Shown: one piece after another, positions 19,565 to 29,300 of the stretch
Layout: every line of letters starts with the position of its first letter
Position numbering within the stretch: position 1 is the stretch's first letter
NCBI RefSeq assembly: GCF_000217715.1
Contig: NC_015666.1
Span: forward strand, 3,174,270 to 3,238,269
DNA: 64,000 bases
From: Halopiger xanaduensis SH-6
Lineage (GTDB): Archaea > Halobacteriota > Halobacteria > Halobacteriales > Natrialbaceae
Direction: 5' to 3'
Program-made: the position numbers and the translations under genes
Notes under the pieces: model-generated
Seen by the model: only the letters and a program-made list of their open reading frames with translations
Told to the model about the DNA's origin: nothing
Database searches by the model: none

Positions 19565-20629
19565 TCAGACGTCGCGCTCGATGACGAACTCCGTGAACTC
19601 CCGGAGCTTTCGATCGGTCTCGTCGTCGAACTCGAGGCCGTCGATCGCCGCGCGCGCCTCGGCGGCGAGTTCGAGCGCCCGCTCGCGGGCGTAATCGATG
19701 CTGCCGGCGTCCTCGAGAATCGACAGCGCCTCGAGGACTTCCTCGTCGGTGTTCTCGTCGAGGGCCAGAATTTCACGGAGCCGCTCGGCCGTTTCGGGGT
19801 CGCTCTCCGCTAGGGCGTAGATGACCAGCAGCGTCTTCTTCCCCTCGCGGACGTCGTTGCCGAACTCCTTGCCGAACTCGCCGGCTCTGCCCAGCGAGTT
19901 CTCGACGTCCAAGATGTCGTCGCCGATCTGGAAGGCGACGGCGGTCAGTTCGGCGTAGGTGGCGACGGCGCGCTCGACTTCGGGCGGCTGGTCGGTGAGG
20001 ATGGCGGCGAGTCGGGCGACGATCCGGCCGAGACAGCCCGTCTTGCACGCGCACATCTCGAGGTACTGCTCGGGCGTGATCTGTACGTCGCGCTCGTTGT
20101 GCCAGTGGATGTCCATCCCCTGCCCGAGGTGAGTTCGGTTGAGTTCGTCCATCAGCATCTCGTAGGCGGCCAGCCGCTGGTCGGCCGGCAGGTCGGTCCG
20201 GGATTGCGTGAGAATCTTCAGCGGCAGGAAGTACATCGCGTTGCCGGCGTTCAGCGCGATGTCCTGGCCGTAGATGTGGTGTAGCGCCGGCTCTCCCCGG
20301 CGCTTCGCAGCCTCGTCCTCGACGTCGTCGACGATGATCGTCCCGTTGTGGAGAATCTCCGGAATGCAGGCGTACCGCAGGTACTCCGCCGGATCCTCGC
20401 CGAACCCCTCGATAAAGACCAGAAAGAGCACCGCGCGCCAGCGTTTCCCCCCTCGATCGAGCAGTTCCCAGAGCGGGTCGGCCAGCGCGCGCTGGATCCC
20501 GTCGGGATCGTACTCGTAGGTCGGCCCGCCGAAGAACCGCTCTAAATATTCGGCGTCGATCTCCCGCGGAACGAGGTCGGCGATAGCCTCGTCGACCAGC
20601 GGCCGCCATTCAGCAAGCGTCTCCCGCAT
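19565..20629 (-). CDS. Polyprenyl (geranylgeranyl-type) diphosphate synthase
   Basis: Condenses isopentenyl diphosphate with an allylic diphosphate to make the chain for archaeal ether lipids or quinones. It has 354 residues. The first aspartate-rich region reads IIVDDVEDEAAKRRG (DDxxD type) and the second reads GDDILDVE. GGKRWRAVL is the substrate-binding Lys/Arg motif. The chain length cannot be fixed from the text. A TATA box 27 bp upstream supports the start at 20629. The 3' end converges with the two-repeat protein. Confidence 0.9.
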   Translation of the reverse strand: MRETLAEWRPLVDEAIADLVPREIDAEYLERFFGGPTYEYDPDGIQRALADPLWELLDRGGKRWRAVLFLVFIEGFGEDPAEYLRYACIPEILHNGTIIVDDVEDEAAKRRGEPALHHIYGQDIALNAGNAMYFLPLKILTQSRTDLPADQRLAAYEMLMDELNRTHLGQGMDIHWHNERDVQITPEQYLEMCACKTGCLGRIVARLAAILTDQPPEVERAVATYAELTAVAFQIGDDILDVENSLGRAGEFGKEFGNDVREGKKTLLVIYALAESDPETAERLREILALDENTDEEVLEALSILEDAGSIDYARERALELAAEARAAIDGLEFDDETDRKLREFTEFVIERDV

Positions 20630-20651
20630 ACTCCCCCCGAGAGCGAGCGGG

Positions 20652-20660
20652 GTAAAAAAG
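20652..20660 (-). promoter_or_regulatory. TATA box for the polyprenyl diphosphate synthase gene
   Basis: On the minus strand CTTTTTTAC is centred 27 bp before the ATG at 20629. A perfect 12-bp palindrome (20678-20689) lies just upstream of it. Confidence 0.6.
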
Positions 20661-20677
20661 ATTCAGTTCTTCGTGGG

Positions 20678-20689
20678 CGAAACGTTTCG
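20678..20689. promoter_or_regulatory. Operator-like palindrome CGAAACGTTTCG
   Basis: Perfect 12-bp palindrome located about 20 bp upstream of the TATA box of the prenyl synthase gene and about 115 bp before the M28 peptidase gene. It shares the core CGTTTCGAA with sites at 29971 and 30379. Its role is inferred from position only. Confidence 0.3.
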
Positions 20690-20803
20690 AACCAATAGAC
20701 GTTCACTGCGAAAACGAATGGCGCTCGAGAGCGTCATCACGACGCCGGCCTGCGATCGACCGCGAACGGTAGAATTACCCGCCGGCCCGTCCACGCTATC
20801 GGC

Positions 20804-22120
20804 ATGACCCACTGGATCGGCGACGTCTTCACGAGCGACGTCGGCTGGGATCACCTCGAGGACCTGGTCGACATCGGCAACCGGATGGCCGGCAGCGACG
20901 GCGAACGGCAGGCTGCGGAACTGACCCGGGACGTCCTCGCCGAGGCCGGCGCACAAGACGCTCGTCTCGAGTCCTTCGATATTCAGGGCTGGACCCGCGG
21001 CTCGAGCGCGATCCGAGCGAACGGCGACGACGTCGGCGGGAACTGTATCGCGCTCCCGCGCAGTCCGTCCGACCGCGTCAGCGCTCCGCTGGTCGACCTC
21101 GGCTACGGACTGCCCGAGGATTTCGAGGCGCGCGATCTCGAGGGCCGGATCGTTATGGTCCGCAGCGACATCCCAGACTACTACGAGCGGTACATCCACC
21201 GGCGGGAGAAGTACTATCACGCCGTCGAGCAGGGTGCGATCGGGTTCGTCTACCGCAATCACGTCGAGGGCTGTCTCCCGCCGACGGGCAGCGTCGGAAC
21301 CGAGGCGGATCCCGTCGGAGAGATTCCGGCTATCGGCGTCTCGAGCGAAGTGGGGGCGCGACTCGGCCGCCGGTTTGACGGCGAGGAGGTCGAACTCGCG
21401 GTCGACGCCGAGATCAACGAGGCGGAGAGTCAGAACGTCCGCGCGGAACTCGGCCCCGACACCGACGAGCGCGTGCTCGTGACGAGCCACGTCGACGCCC
21501 ACGACATCGCCGAGGGCGCCCTCGATAACGGCGCCGGCACCGCGATGGTCGTCGAACTCGCAAACGCCCTCGCCAACCGGGAAGACGACCTCGAGACCCG
21601 CGTCGAGTTCGTCGCCTTCGGCGCCGAAGAAGTGGGCCTCACCGGCTCCGCACACTACGCCGCGGAAACCGACCTCGACTCGATCGAGGCGGTGGTCAAC
21701 AACGACGGCGTCGTCCGCGGCCGCACGCTGTCGCTGGTCACCCACGGGTTCGACGGCCTCGAGGACGCGGCGGATTCGGTCGCGGACCGCTACGATCACC
21801 CGATCGAGACGGTGCCGAAGCTCGGCCCGCACAGCGACCACTGGCCGTTCGTCCGGCGGGGCGTCCCCGGCTACCACGTCAAGTCGACGTCCGACGAGGT
21901 CGGGCGCGGCTGGGGGCACACCTTCGCCGACACGCTCGAGAAACTCGAGCCGCGGACGCTGCGCGAGCAGGCGATCCTGCTGACCGAACTCGTGGTCGAT
22001 CTCGCGAGCGGGGATCGAACCGTCGAGCACCGCGATCCGGCGGCGATCGCCGCGGAGCTGGAGGCGCAGGACCTCGCGGAGGGGATGCGGATCACCGGCG
22101 ACTGGCCGTACGACGACTGA
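20804..22120 (+). CDS. M28 family zinc aminopeptidase with PA domain
   Basis: 438 residues. Residues about 80-210 look like a protease-associated insert (GRIVMVRSDIP, GAIGFVYRNH). The catalytic M28 core follows with the co-catalytic zinc ligands in TSHVDAHD (His and Asp), GALDNGAGTA (bridging Asp), FGAEEVGLTGS (general-base Glu plus Glu ligand), VVNNDGV (Asp) and GWGHTFADT (His). All ligands are present, so it should be active. There is no signal peptide or Tat motif, so it is probably a cytoplasmic peptidase. The exact substrate is unknown. Confidence 0.88.
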   Translation: MTHWIGDVFTSDVGWDHLEDLVDIGNRMAGSDGERQAAELTRDVLAEAGAQDARLESFDIQGWTRGSSAIRANGDDVGGNCIALPRSPSDRVSAPLVDLGYGLPEDFEARDLEGRIVMVRSDIPDYYERYIHRREKYYHAVEQGAIGFVYRNHVEGCLPPTGSVGTEADPVGEIPAIGVSSEVGARLGRRFDGEEVELAVDAEINEAESQNVRAELGPDTDERVLVTSHVDAHDIAEGALDNGAGTAMVVELANALANREDDLETRVEFVAFGAEEVGLTGSAHYAAETDLDSIEAVVNNDGVVRGRTLSLVTHGFDGLEDAADSVADRYDHPIETVPKLGPHSDHWPFVRRGVPGYHVKSTSDEVGRGWGHTFADTLEKLEPRTLREQAILLTELVVDLASGDRTVEHRDPAAIAAELEAQDLAEGMRITGDWPYDD

Positions 22121-22205
22121 TGGCTGACAACTGACGATCGATCGCGCCGGCCCGGCGCCGGCGGACAACCGTACGCTTTTGAATCGGCCGCGTTAACTGC
22201 CGCAC

Positions 22206-23036
22206 ATGGATTCCGCCGGGCGGAGTGGAGGGGACGAGACCGCGGCCGTCGTCGGCGTCGTCGAGCGCGAAGCCGACGGCGTCGACGCCCTCCCTCGAGA
22301 CCTCGAAGCGACCCTCGACTCCCGCGGCGTTGCCGCCGAGATCGAACGCGGCGCCCTCGAAACCGTCCTCGCGGCCGATCCCGACCTGCTGGTAACGGTC
22401 GGCGAACGAACCCTCTCGGCGGTGGCTCGAGCCCGAACCGACGTCTCCGTCCTCCCGGTCGGCAGCGTTGCCGGCATCGAATCGGTCGCCCCGGAGCGGC
22501 TACCGGACGCGCTCGCGGCCGCACTCGAGGGGGAAGCCGACAAACGGGATCGGGGATTGCTTACAGTCGAGATCCGTACCGGCGACGACGGCGGGGAGGA
22601 GACGTTCGTCCGCGAGCGCGCGCTGTTCGACGTCACCCTCGTTACCGAAGAACCGGCCAGCATCTCCGAGTACAGCGTCCGGTGTCGGAACGACCGCGTC
22701 GCGACCTTTCGGGCCGACGGCGTCGTCGTCGCGACGCCGGCCGGAAGCCACGGCTACGCCGCCGCGGTCGAAGGACCGCAGCTCTCGGCGGCCGTCGACG
22801 CCGTCGTCGTCAGCCCGATCGCGCCATTCGTCACGCGGACCCAGCGGTGGGTGCTCCCCGACGACGACCTCCGGCTCGCGGTCGAGCGCGACGAGGGCGA
22901 TATCACCGTCGTCGCCGACGAGCGGGAGATCGGCGCGATTTCGCTCGGGACGGACGTCACCGTCTCGGTCGAGGACGCGCTGACGACGCTGGTCGTTTCG
23001 GACGACGCGCTCGAAGCTGCGCGTGCGCGGCAGTGA
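22206..23036 (+). CDS. NAD kinase homologue lacking the GGDG motif
   Basis: 276 residues of the NAD kinase/diacylglycerol kinase-like superfamily. The C-terminal beta-rich domain is recognisable: the stretch ATPAGSHGYAAAVEGP corresponds to the NAD kinase motif TPTGSTAYxxSAGGP, and VVVSPIAPF follows. At the place of the catalytic GGDGT the chain reads TVGERT (around residues 64-69), so the Asp and two Gly needed for ATP/NAD binding are absent. It may be a pseudoenzyme, a regulatory paralogue or an enzyme with another substrate. TATA-like CGCTTTTGAAT lies about 30 bp upstream of the ATG. Confidence 0.75.
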   Translation: MDSAGRSGGDETAAVVGVVEREADGVDALPRDLEATLDSRGVAAEIERGALETVLAADPDLLVTVGERTLSAVARARTDVSVLPVGSVAGIESVAPERLPDALAAALEGEADKRDRGLLTVEIRTGDDGGEETFVRERALFDVTLVTEEPASISEYSVRCRNDRVATFRADGVVVATPAGSHGYAAAVEGPQLSAAVDAVVVSPIAPFVTRTQRWVLPDDDLRLAVERDEGDITVVADEREIGAISLGTDVTVSVEDALTTLVVSDDALEAARARQ

Positions 23037-23084
23037 GTCGGGTAAAAAGACGAGTCGACCGGCGGCGAGACGGCGACGCGAGCG

Positions 23085-23351
23085 CTAGCCGTTGTACGGT
23101 TCCTCGTCCCGATGGTGATCCGGGTTCTCCTGCTCGAGGGCGTCGTTTTCGCGCTGGACCGACTTCTGTTCGATGTCCTGCTTTCGCGCTTCCTCGTCGG
23201 CTCGCTCGCGGGCCTCCTTTTCCTCCTCGGTGAGTTCCTCCTCGTCGCGAGCCTCTTCGGGGTCCGTTTTCTCCTGCTCGAGTTGGACGTCCCGCCCGTG
23301 CTCGTCCTTGCCGGTGTTGTCGCGCTCGCCCTGATCGTCGGTATCGGACAT
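23085..23351 (-). CDS. Small highly charged protein
   Basis: 88 residues, almost entirely charged and polar: Glu and Asp dominate, with a central Glu/Lys/Arg/Ala stretch (TEEEKEARERADEEARK) likely to be helical. No hydrophobic core is visible, so it is probably disordered or a single helix. Not recognised. The start is at the ATG that follows a TTTTCAG-type element about 37 bp upstream on the minus strand. Composition and third-position GC support a real gene. Confidence 0.65.
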   Translation of the reverse strand: MSDTDDQGERDNTGKDEHGRDVQLEQEKTDPEEARDEEELTEEEKEARERADEEARKQDIEQKSVQRENDALEQENPDHHRDEEPYNG

Positions 23352-23414
23352 AGTGATCCCGAGTGGGTGTACCGCCGGTCCCTGAAAAGACGTTGGGCTT
23401 GCGAGGGTCGGCGT

Positions 23415-23428
23415 GTCGATATATCGAC
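23415..23428. promoter_or_regulatory. 14-bp palindrome GTCGATATATCGAC
   Basis: Perfect palindrome in the 99-bp gap between the small charged protein gene and nth, 64-77 bp upstream of the former's ATG. Its AT-rich centre could also act as a TATA element in either direction. Confidence 0.3.
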
Positions 23429-23450
23429 CGTCTCGAGCGTTGAATCCGGC

Positions 23451-24134
23451 TTACCAGGGCTCGCCCGATGCGAGGTCGATCTCGCTGTCGCCCTTCGCGG
23501 AGGGGCAGATATCCGCGAGCACGCAGTCCGCACAGTCGGGGTTGCGGGCCGTACAGGTCGCGCGCCCGTGGTCGATACAGAGGTGGGTGAACTGCTGCCA
23601 GTAGCCTTCGGGGACGATCGTCATCAGATCCTGTTCGATCGCCTCGGGCCGTTCCTCCTCGGTCAGACCGAGCCGACGCGAGAGCCGCTGGACGTGCGTG
23701 TCGACGACGATTCCCTCGACGACGTCGTGACCGTGCTGGAGGACGACGTTGGCCGTCTTCCGGCCGACGCCCGACAGCTCCGTCAGTTCGTCCATCGTAT
23801 CCGGCACCTCGCCGTCGTGCTCCTCGAGGATCGTCTCGCAGGAGTTCTTGATGTAGCCCGCCTTGCTGTTGTAGTAGGTGATCGAGTTCAGATCCTCCGC
23901 GAGTTCCTCCTCGGGTACGTTGGCGTAGTCTTCCGGTCCGTCGTACTTCTCGAAGAGGTGCTCGGTCTCCTTGTTCACCCGCTCGTCCGTACACTGGGCC
24001 GAGAGGATCACGGCGATCAGCAACTCGAGGCGGTTCGAGTAGCGCAGCGAAATCGTCGAGTCCGGATACGCTTCCTCGAGTCGCTCGATCACCTCCTCGG
24101 CCTGCTCGGCTCTCGTCTCGCGTGGGGTTCCCAT
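23451..24134 (-). CDS. nth: Endonuclease III (DNA glycosylase/AP lyase)
   Basis: Base-excision repair enzyme for oxidised pyrimidines. It has 227 residues from the ATG at 24134; the frame continues upstream into repetitive DNA, which is not coding-like. The helix-hairpin-helix carries LSGVGRKTANVV with the Schiff-base Lys at residue 126. The catalytic Asp is D145 in VDTHVQR. The C-terminal iron-sulphur loop has C194-x6-C201-x2-C204-x5-C210, the canonical endonuclease III spacing. Confidence 0.96.
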   Translation of the reverse strand: MGTPRETRAEQAEEVIERLEEAYPDSTISLRYSNRLELLIAVILSAQCTDERVNKETEHLFEKYDGPEDYANVPEEELAEDLNSITYYNSKAGYIKNSCETILEEHDGEVPDTMDELTELSGVGRKTANVVLQHGHDVVEGIVVDTHVQRLSRRLGLTEEERPEAIEQDLMTIVPEGYWQQFTHLCIDHGRATCTARNPDCADCVLADICPSAKGDSEIDLASGEPW

Positions 24135-24186
24135 AGGGGAGTGGTGGGAGGCTCGGCGTTTCAGCGTTCGGATTCGCGGTGCCGCC

Positions 24187-24260
24187 GGTCGGTCGTCAGT
24201 CGGTCGTCGGCCGGTCGTCGGCTGGTCGGCTGGTCGGCTGGTTGGCTGGTCGTCGGCCGT
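24187..24260. repeat. GC-rich short tandem repeat between divergent genes
   Basis: Contains four head-to-tail copies of the octamer GTCGGCTG (24217-24248; the fourth is GTTGGCTG), preceded by two to three degenerate copies of CGGTCGTCGG. It lies in the 175-bp gap between nth and the decarboxylase gene, just upstream of the latter's TATA box. Confidence 0.85.
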
Positions 24261-24277
24261 CCGGTACGAGGTCGTGA

Positions 24278-24284
24278 ACTTTAA
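24278..24284 (+). promoter_or_regulatory. TATA box for the mevalonate-pathway decarboxylase
   Basis: ACTTTAA is centred 29 bp before the ATG at 24310. This spacing rules against the in-frame GTG at 24274. Confidence 0.65.
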
Positions 24285-24309
24285 GCGACCGTCACACCCG
24301 TGTCTGGGT

Positions 24310-25293
24310 ATGAAAGCGACCGCGATGGCCCACCCGATCCAGGGGTTGGTCAAGTACCACGGGATGCGCGACGACATCGAGCGACTGCCCTATCACGACA
24401 GTATCAGCGTCTGTACCGCCCCGAGCCACACCCGCACCACCGTCGAGTTCTCGATGGACTACGACGAGGACACGTTCGTCGTCGACGGCGAGGAACTCGA
24501 GGGCCGCGCCTACGAGCGCGTCGAAGCCGTCGTCGAGAAGGCCCGCTCGCGGTCGGATGCCGCCCACACGGTCTACCCCGTGCGCCTCGAGAGCGAGAAC
24601 AGTTTCCCGACGAACGTCGGGCTGGGCTCCTCTTCCTCGGGATTCGCGGCCGCCGCGATGGCGCTGGCGGAAGCCGCTGAACTCGACGCCTCGCGCGAAG
24701 AGATCTCGACCATCGCGCGCGTCGGCTCCGCGTCGGCCGCCCGCGCGGTGACGGGCGCGTTCTCGCAGCTGCACACGGGCATGAACGACGAGGACTGTCG
24801 CTCGCGGCGGGTGCCGAGCGACCTCCACGAGGACCTCAAAATCATCGTCGGGCTCGTCCCCTACCACAAGGAGACCGAGGACGCCCACGACGAGGCCGCC
24901 GACAGCCACATGTTCCAGGCGCGCAACGCCCACATCCACGAGCAGATCGCGAAGATGCGCGACGCCCTCCGGAACGACGACTTCGACGCGGCGTTCGAAC
25001 TCGCGGAACACGACTCGCTCTCGCTGGCCGCGACCACGATGACCGGCCCGAAGGGCTGGGTCTACTGGCAGCCGGCCACCATCGCGATCTTCAACCGCGT
25101 GCGCGAACTGCGCGAAGAAGAGGATATCCCGGTCTACTTCTCGACCGACACCGGCGCCAGCGTCTACGTCAACACCACCGAGGAACACGCCGAGTACGTC
25201 GAGGAGGAGATTTCCGACTGCGGCGTCTCGACGACCATCTGGGACGTCGGCGGCCCCGCTCGCCTGCTCGACGAGGACGAGCACCTCTTCTGA
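24310..25293 (+). CDS. mvaD: Mevalonate-pathway decarboxylase (phosphomevalonate decarboxylase type)
   Basis: GHMP-kinase family decarboxylase of isoprenoid synthesis, 327 residues. The start region MKATAMAHPIQGLVKYHG matches the family, and the GHMP glycine-rich loop is SFPTNVGLGSSSSGFAAAA. VGSASAARAVTGAF follows; eukaryotic diphosphomevalonate decarboxylases have SGSACRS here. In haloarchaea the characterised homologue acts on mevalonate 5-phosphate, giving isopentenyl phosphate for a separate kinase, so that activity is the more likely one (established for Haloferax, inferred here). A TATA box 29 bp upstream fixes the start. The product feeds prenyl synthases such as the one at 19565-20629. 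Confidence 0.9.
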   Translation: MKATAMAHPIQGLVKYHGMRDDIERLPYHDSISVCTAPSHTRTTVEFSMDYDEDTFVVDGEELEGRAYERVEAVVEKARSRSDAAHTVYPVRLESENSFPTNVGLGSSSSGFAAAAMALAEAAELDASREEISTIARVGSASAARAVTGAFSQLHTGMNDEDCRSRRVPSDLHEDLKIIVGLVPYHKETEDAHDEAADSHMFQARNAHIHEQIAKMRDALRNDDFDAAFELAEHDSLSLAATTMTGPKGWVYWQPATIAIFNRVRELREEEDIPVYFSTDTGASVYVNTTEEHAEYVEEEISDCGVSTTIWDVGGPARLLDEDEHLF

Positions 25294-25308
25294 GGCCGTC
25301 GCTGCGGA

Positions 25309-26163
25309 CTACGCTTCGGGCTCGTCGTCCTCGCCGGAGTCGCCTTCTCCCTCGTCCGTTTCCTCACCCGTCCGGTCCGCGCTCTCTTCGTCGTCCGGCT
25401 CCACCTTCATGTCCGACGCGTCCTCGTCGGGCGTCTCCTCCGGCTCGGTCGAGTCGGTCTGGGTCGGCTGGGCCTGCTCCGCGGTCGGTCCCGCGGCCTC
25501 CGACGGTTCGTCGGCCATCGCGGAGTCCGAGACGTCGATCTCGAGGGGCTCGTCGTCGTCCGCCGTGTCGCGCCGCGGATCGTCGTCTTCGGCCTCGAGA
25601 TCGCCCTTCGAGCCGTCGGCGTCTTCGGTAAACTCGATCTCCGACCCGCCGTCCTCGTCCGCGTCGATGATCGGCGACTCCTCGATCTCACCCGTTTCGG
25701 GATCCATCTCCGACTGCTGGCTGAGATCGGGCCGGTTGGCCGCCGCGGCGGCCGCGTCGGAGGTTTCCTTGCCGTTGCTGCCGCTCTCGACGTCCTCGAC
25801 GCTGGTCGGCTCGAACGTCGAGGAATCGTCTTCATCGTCCGCGCGTAGTCCGAGTCCGGTGCTCGACTGCAGGCCGACGTCGCCGTCCGAGTCGCGCTTG
25901 CCGAGCCCGTAGCCGAGCAAGCCGGCGGCGGCGATCCCCTTCGGAATCGCGCGCAGTTGCCCGCGGCCCGCCGATCGGAGCGCGGAGAGCAACAGGAGTC
26001 CGCCGCCGGCGAGCGACAGCGTCCCCGCAGGGATGTCGGGGCCGTTGACGGCATCTTTCGCCGTCTCGGGATCGAGCGGCGCTCGGTCGGCCAGTTCCTC
26101 GAGGCGTTCTTCGTCCGCTCCCGGCAGGTCCGCCGTCAGGTCGTGATCTGGGTCCTCTGACAT
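25309..26163 (-). CDS. Acidic protein with a short membrane-type segment
   Basis: 284 residues from the ATG at 26163. The N-terminal 45 residues are polar. Residues about 50-90 are hydrophobic and Gly/Ala-rich (LSLAGGGLLLLSALRSAG, then IPKGIAAAGLLGYGLG), enough for one or two membrane spans. The remaining 190 residues are extremely acidic (Asp/Glu/Ser/Thr/Pro) and probably disordered. Not recognised. It converges with the decarboxylase gene (15 bp apart). Upstream of 26163 the frame stays open, but those codons are Arg-rich and shadow-like. Confidence 0.7.
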   Translation of the reverse strand: MSEDPDHDLTADLPGADEERLEELADRAPLDPETAKDAVNGPDIPAGTLSLAGGGLLLLSALRSAGRGQLRAIPKGIAAAGLLGYGLGKRDSDGDVGLQSSTGLGLRADDEDDSSTFEPTSVEDVESGSNGKETSDAAAAAANRPDLSQQSEMDPETGEIEESPIIDADEDGGSEIEFTEDADGSKGDLEAEDDDPRRDTADDDEPLEIDVSDSAMADEPSEAAGPTAEQAQPTQTDSTEPEETPDEDASDMKVEPDDEESADRTGEETDEGEGDSGEDDEPEA

Positions 26164-26398
26164 CGTGAATCTCCACGCGAATGCGCTTGCGACGGCTACG
26201 ACGCGCTGACGGTTGAAGGTTCGACCGGCGAATACCGGCGACCTGTCGCGGACAGAATACCGGCGGAGACGATAACTCGAGCCAGGGAGTCGAAAACGAG
26301 GAGAAAACGTCAAAATCGACCGACAGTCGCTCGAAGCGACCGAACGGAATCAATGAGTACGGACCGGATGTGAGCGCGAACCCGGCGGCGCCGGTCGC

Positions 26399-29300
26399 TT
26401 ACTGCAGTTCGCCGCCGCCCCACTCGGCGACGCGCTTCGGACGGTCGCTGACCGTGTCGACCTCGAGTTCGCCCTCGAAGCTCTCGAGCGCCTCGACGTA
26501 GGCCTCGGCGCTGGCCTCCGTCGAGAGGTACGGAATCTCCTCCTCGACGGCCATCTCGAGGGAGTCGCGGTCGCGGCTGACCACGAAGTCGACCTTCCCC
26601 TCGCGGATCGCCTGCGGAACGTCGTCGAACTCGGCGATGTCGAAGTGCTCCTCGAAGCCGTCGACGTCCAAGTCGACGACCGCGGTACCCTCGCTGACGT
26701 CGTTGTGCGCGGCCTGCTGGGCCTTCCAGTAGGCCGTGCCGAAGTCGCCGGCCGTACCCATGACCTCGCCGGTCGACTTCATTTCGGGACCGAGACGCGG
26801 GTCAGAGCCCGGGAGGCGGTCGAACGGCAGGACGACCTCCTTGATCGAGGTGTGCTCGGGGATCTGCTCCTGGGCCTCGAGGCTGCTCAGGGTCTCGCCG
26901 GCCATGACCTTCGCAGCGAGCTTGGCGATCGGGACGCCGGTCGCCTTCGAGACGTAGGGCACGGTGCGCGAGGAGCGCGGGTTCGCCTCGAGGACGTAGA
27001 CCTCGGGCTCCGCGTCGGGGTCGTGGACGCCCGTGACGGCGAGCTGGACGTTCAGCAGTCCCTTCGTCTTCAGGCCCTCGGCGATGTCCTCGGTGACCTC
27101 GCGGACGCGGGCCAGCGTGTCCGCGTCCAGCGAGCGCGGCGGGATCATACAGGCGGAGTCGCCGGAGTGGACGCCCGCGCTCTCGACGTGTTCCATGATG
27201 CCGCCGATGAGCACGTCGCGGCCGTCCGAGACGGCGTCGACGTCCAGTTCGACGGCGTCCTCGAGGAAGTCGTCCACGAGGATCGGCTTGTCCGGACTCA
27301 CGCGGACGGCCTCTTCGATGTAGGTCTCGAGTTCCTCGTCGCTGTAGACGATGTCCATCGCGCGGCCGCCCAGCACGTAGGAGGGACGCACGAGCACGGG
27401 GTAGCCGATGTCGTGGGCGAGTTGCAGCGCCTCCTCCTTCGAGAAGGCCGTCCCGCCGTCGGGCTGGGAGATCTCGAGTTCGTCCATCAGGGCGTTGAAG
27501 CGGTCGCGGTCCTCGGCTAAGTCCATCGCCTCGACGGAGGTGCCCATGATCTCGCAGTCGAGCCCGCGGCGCTCGAGTTCGTCCTCGAGCGGTTCGCCGA
27601 TGTTGACCGACGTCTGGCCGCCGAACTGGACCATCACGCCGTCGGCGCCGGTCGCCTCGGCGACGTCGGCGACCTCTTCGGCGGTTATGGGCTCGAAGAA
27701 CAGCCCGTCGGAGGTGTCGTAGTCCGTCGAGACCGTTTCGGGGTTGTTGTTGACGACGTGGGCGTCGATTCCCAACTCCCTGAGCGCGCGGACCGCGTGG
27801 ACCGAACAGTAGTCGAACTCCACGCCCTGCCCGATGCGGATCGGGCCGCCGCCGACGACGATCACGCTCTCGACGTCGCGGTCGACCTCGAGTTCGCCCG
27901 CCGCGGCGTCGCCCTTCAGCGGGCCGGACTCGAACTCGTTCTTGCGCGAGGAGTAGTAATAGGGCGTCTCGGCCTCGAACTCGCCGGCGCAGGTGTCGAC
28001 CTGCTTGTAGGTGCGGCCCGGGACCTCCTGCTCGACGGTGTCGACGTCGGCGCCGGCGGCCGCGGCGATCGTCGCGTTCGTGCGGCCGGCGATCGCGGCC
28101 TCGGTGAAGTCGCCCTCCTGGGCGGCGCGGGTCGATTCGGCGATGCGCTTGTAGCGCTCGGTGTACCACTCGAAGATGCCGGTCAGGTCGACGACCTCCT
28201 CGGTGGTGTAGCCGCGGTCGAAGGCCTCGAACATCGCGTACGGGCGGTCAGGGGAGGGGCGCTCGAGGTACTGTTCCTCGAGTTCCTCGTCCGAGACGTC
28301 AGCCCAGTCGACGTCGGGTTCGTATTCCGACGAACGGAGTGCCTTCAGCAGCGATTCCTCGAAGGTGCGGCCGATGGCCATCGCCTCGCCGGTCGACTTC
28401 ATCGCCGTCGTCAGTTCGAAGTCGACGTCGTCGAACTTGTCCTTGGGCCAGCGCGGGACCTTCGTAACCACGTAGTCGATCGCGGGCTCGAACGCAGCCG
28501 TGGTCTCACCCGTAATTTCGTTCTCGATCTCGTGGAGGCGCTTGCCGAGCGCGACCTTCGCGGTCACGCGGGCGATCGGGTAGCCGGTCGCCTTCGAGGC
28601 CAGCGCCGAGGAACGGGAGACGCGCGGGTTGACCTCGACGACCCTGTACTCGCCGCCCGGAGTGCCGTCGTCGCGCCACGCGAACTGGATGTTACAGCCG
28701 CCCTGAATCCCAAGTTCGCGGATGACGTCGAGCGCGGCGGTGCGCATCTCCTGGTGGCCCTCGTCGGGGACGATCTGGGAGGGCGTGACGACCGTCGACT
28801 CCCCGGTGTGGATGCCCATCGGGTCGATGTTCTCCATGTTACAGATGATGATACAGGAGTCGTCGGCGTCGCGCATGACCTCGTACTCGTACTCGACCCA
28901 GCCCGCGATGGACTCGGTGATCAGCACCTCGCTGTTGCGCGAGAGGCGCAGCCCCTTGCGGACGCGCTGGAGGAGTTCGTCGAAGTCGTGGACGACGCCC
29001 GACCCGGAGCCGCCCAGCGTGTAGGTGGTGCGGGCGATGACCGGCAGGCCGCCGACCTCGTCGACGGCCGCCTGGACGCGCTCGCGGAGATCCTCCTCGG
29101 TCAGCTCCGAGACCTCCTCGCCCTCCTCGAGCGAGATAGTGGTCGAGCCGGGGACCGGCTGGTCGATCTTCTCCATGCGCTGGCGGAAGAGGTCGCGGTC
29201 CTCGGTCGCGTAGATCGTGTCAAGCGGCGTCCCCATGATCTCGACGTCGTACTCGTCTAGGACGCCTTCCTCGGCGAGTTCGGCGGTGACGTTGAGCCCG

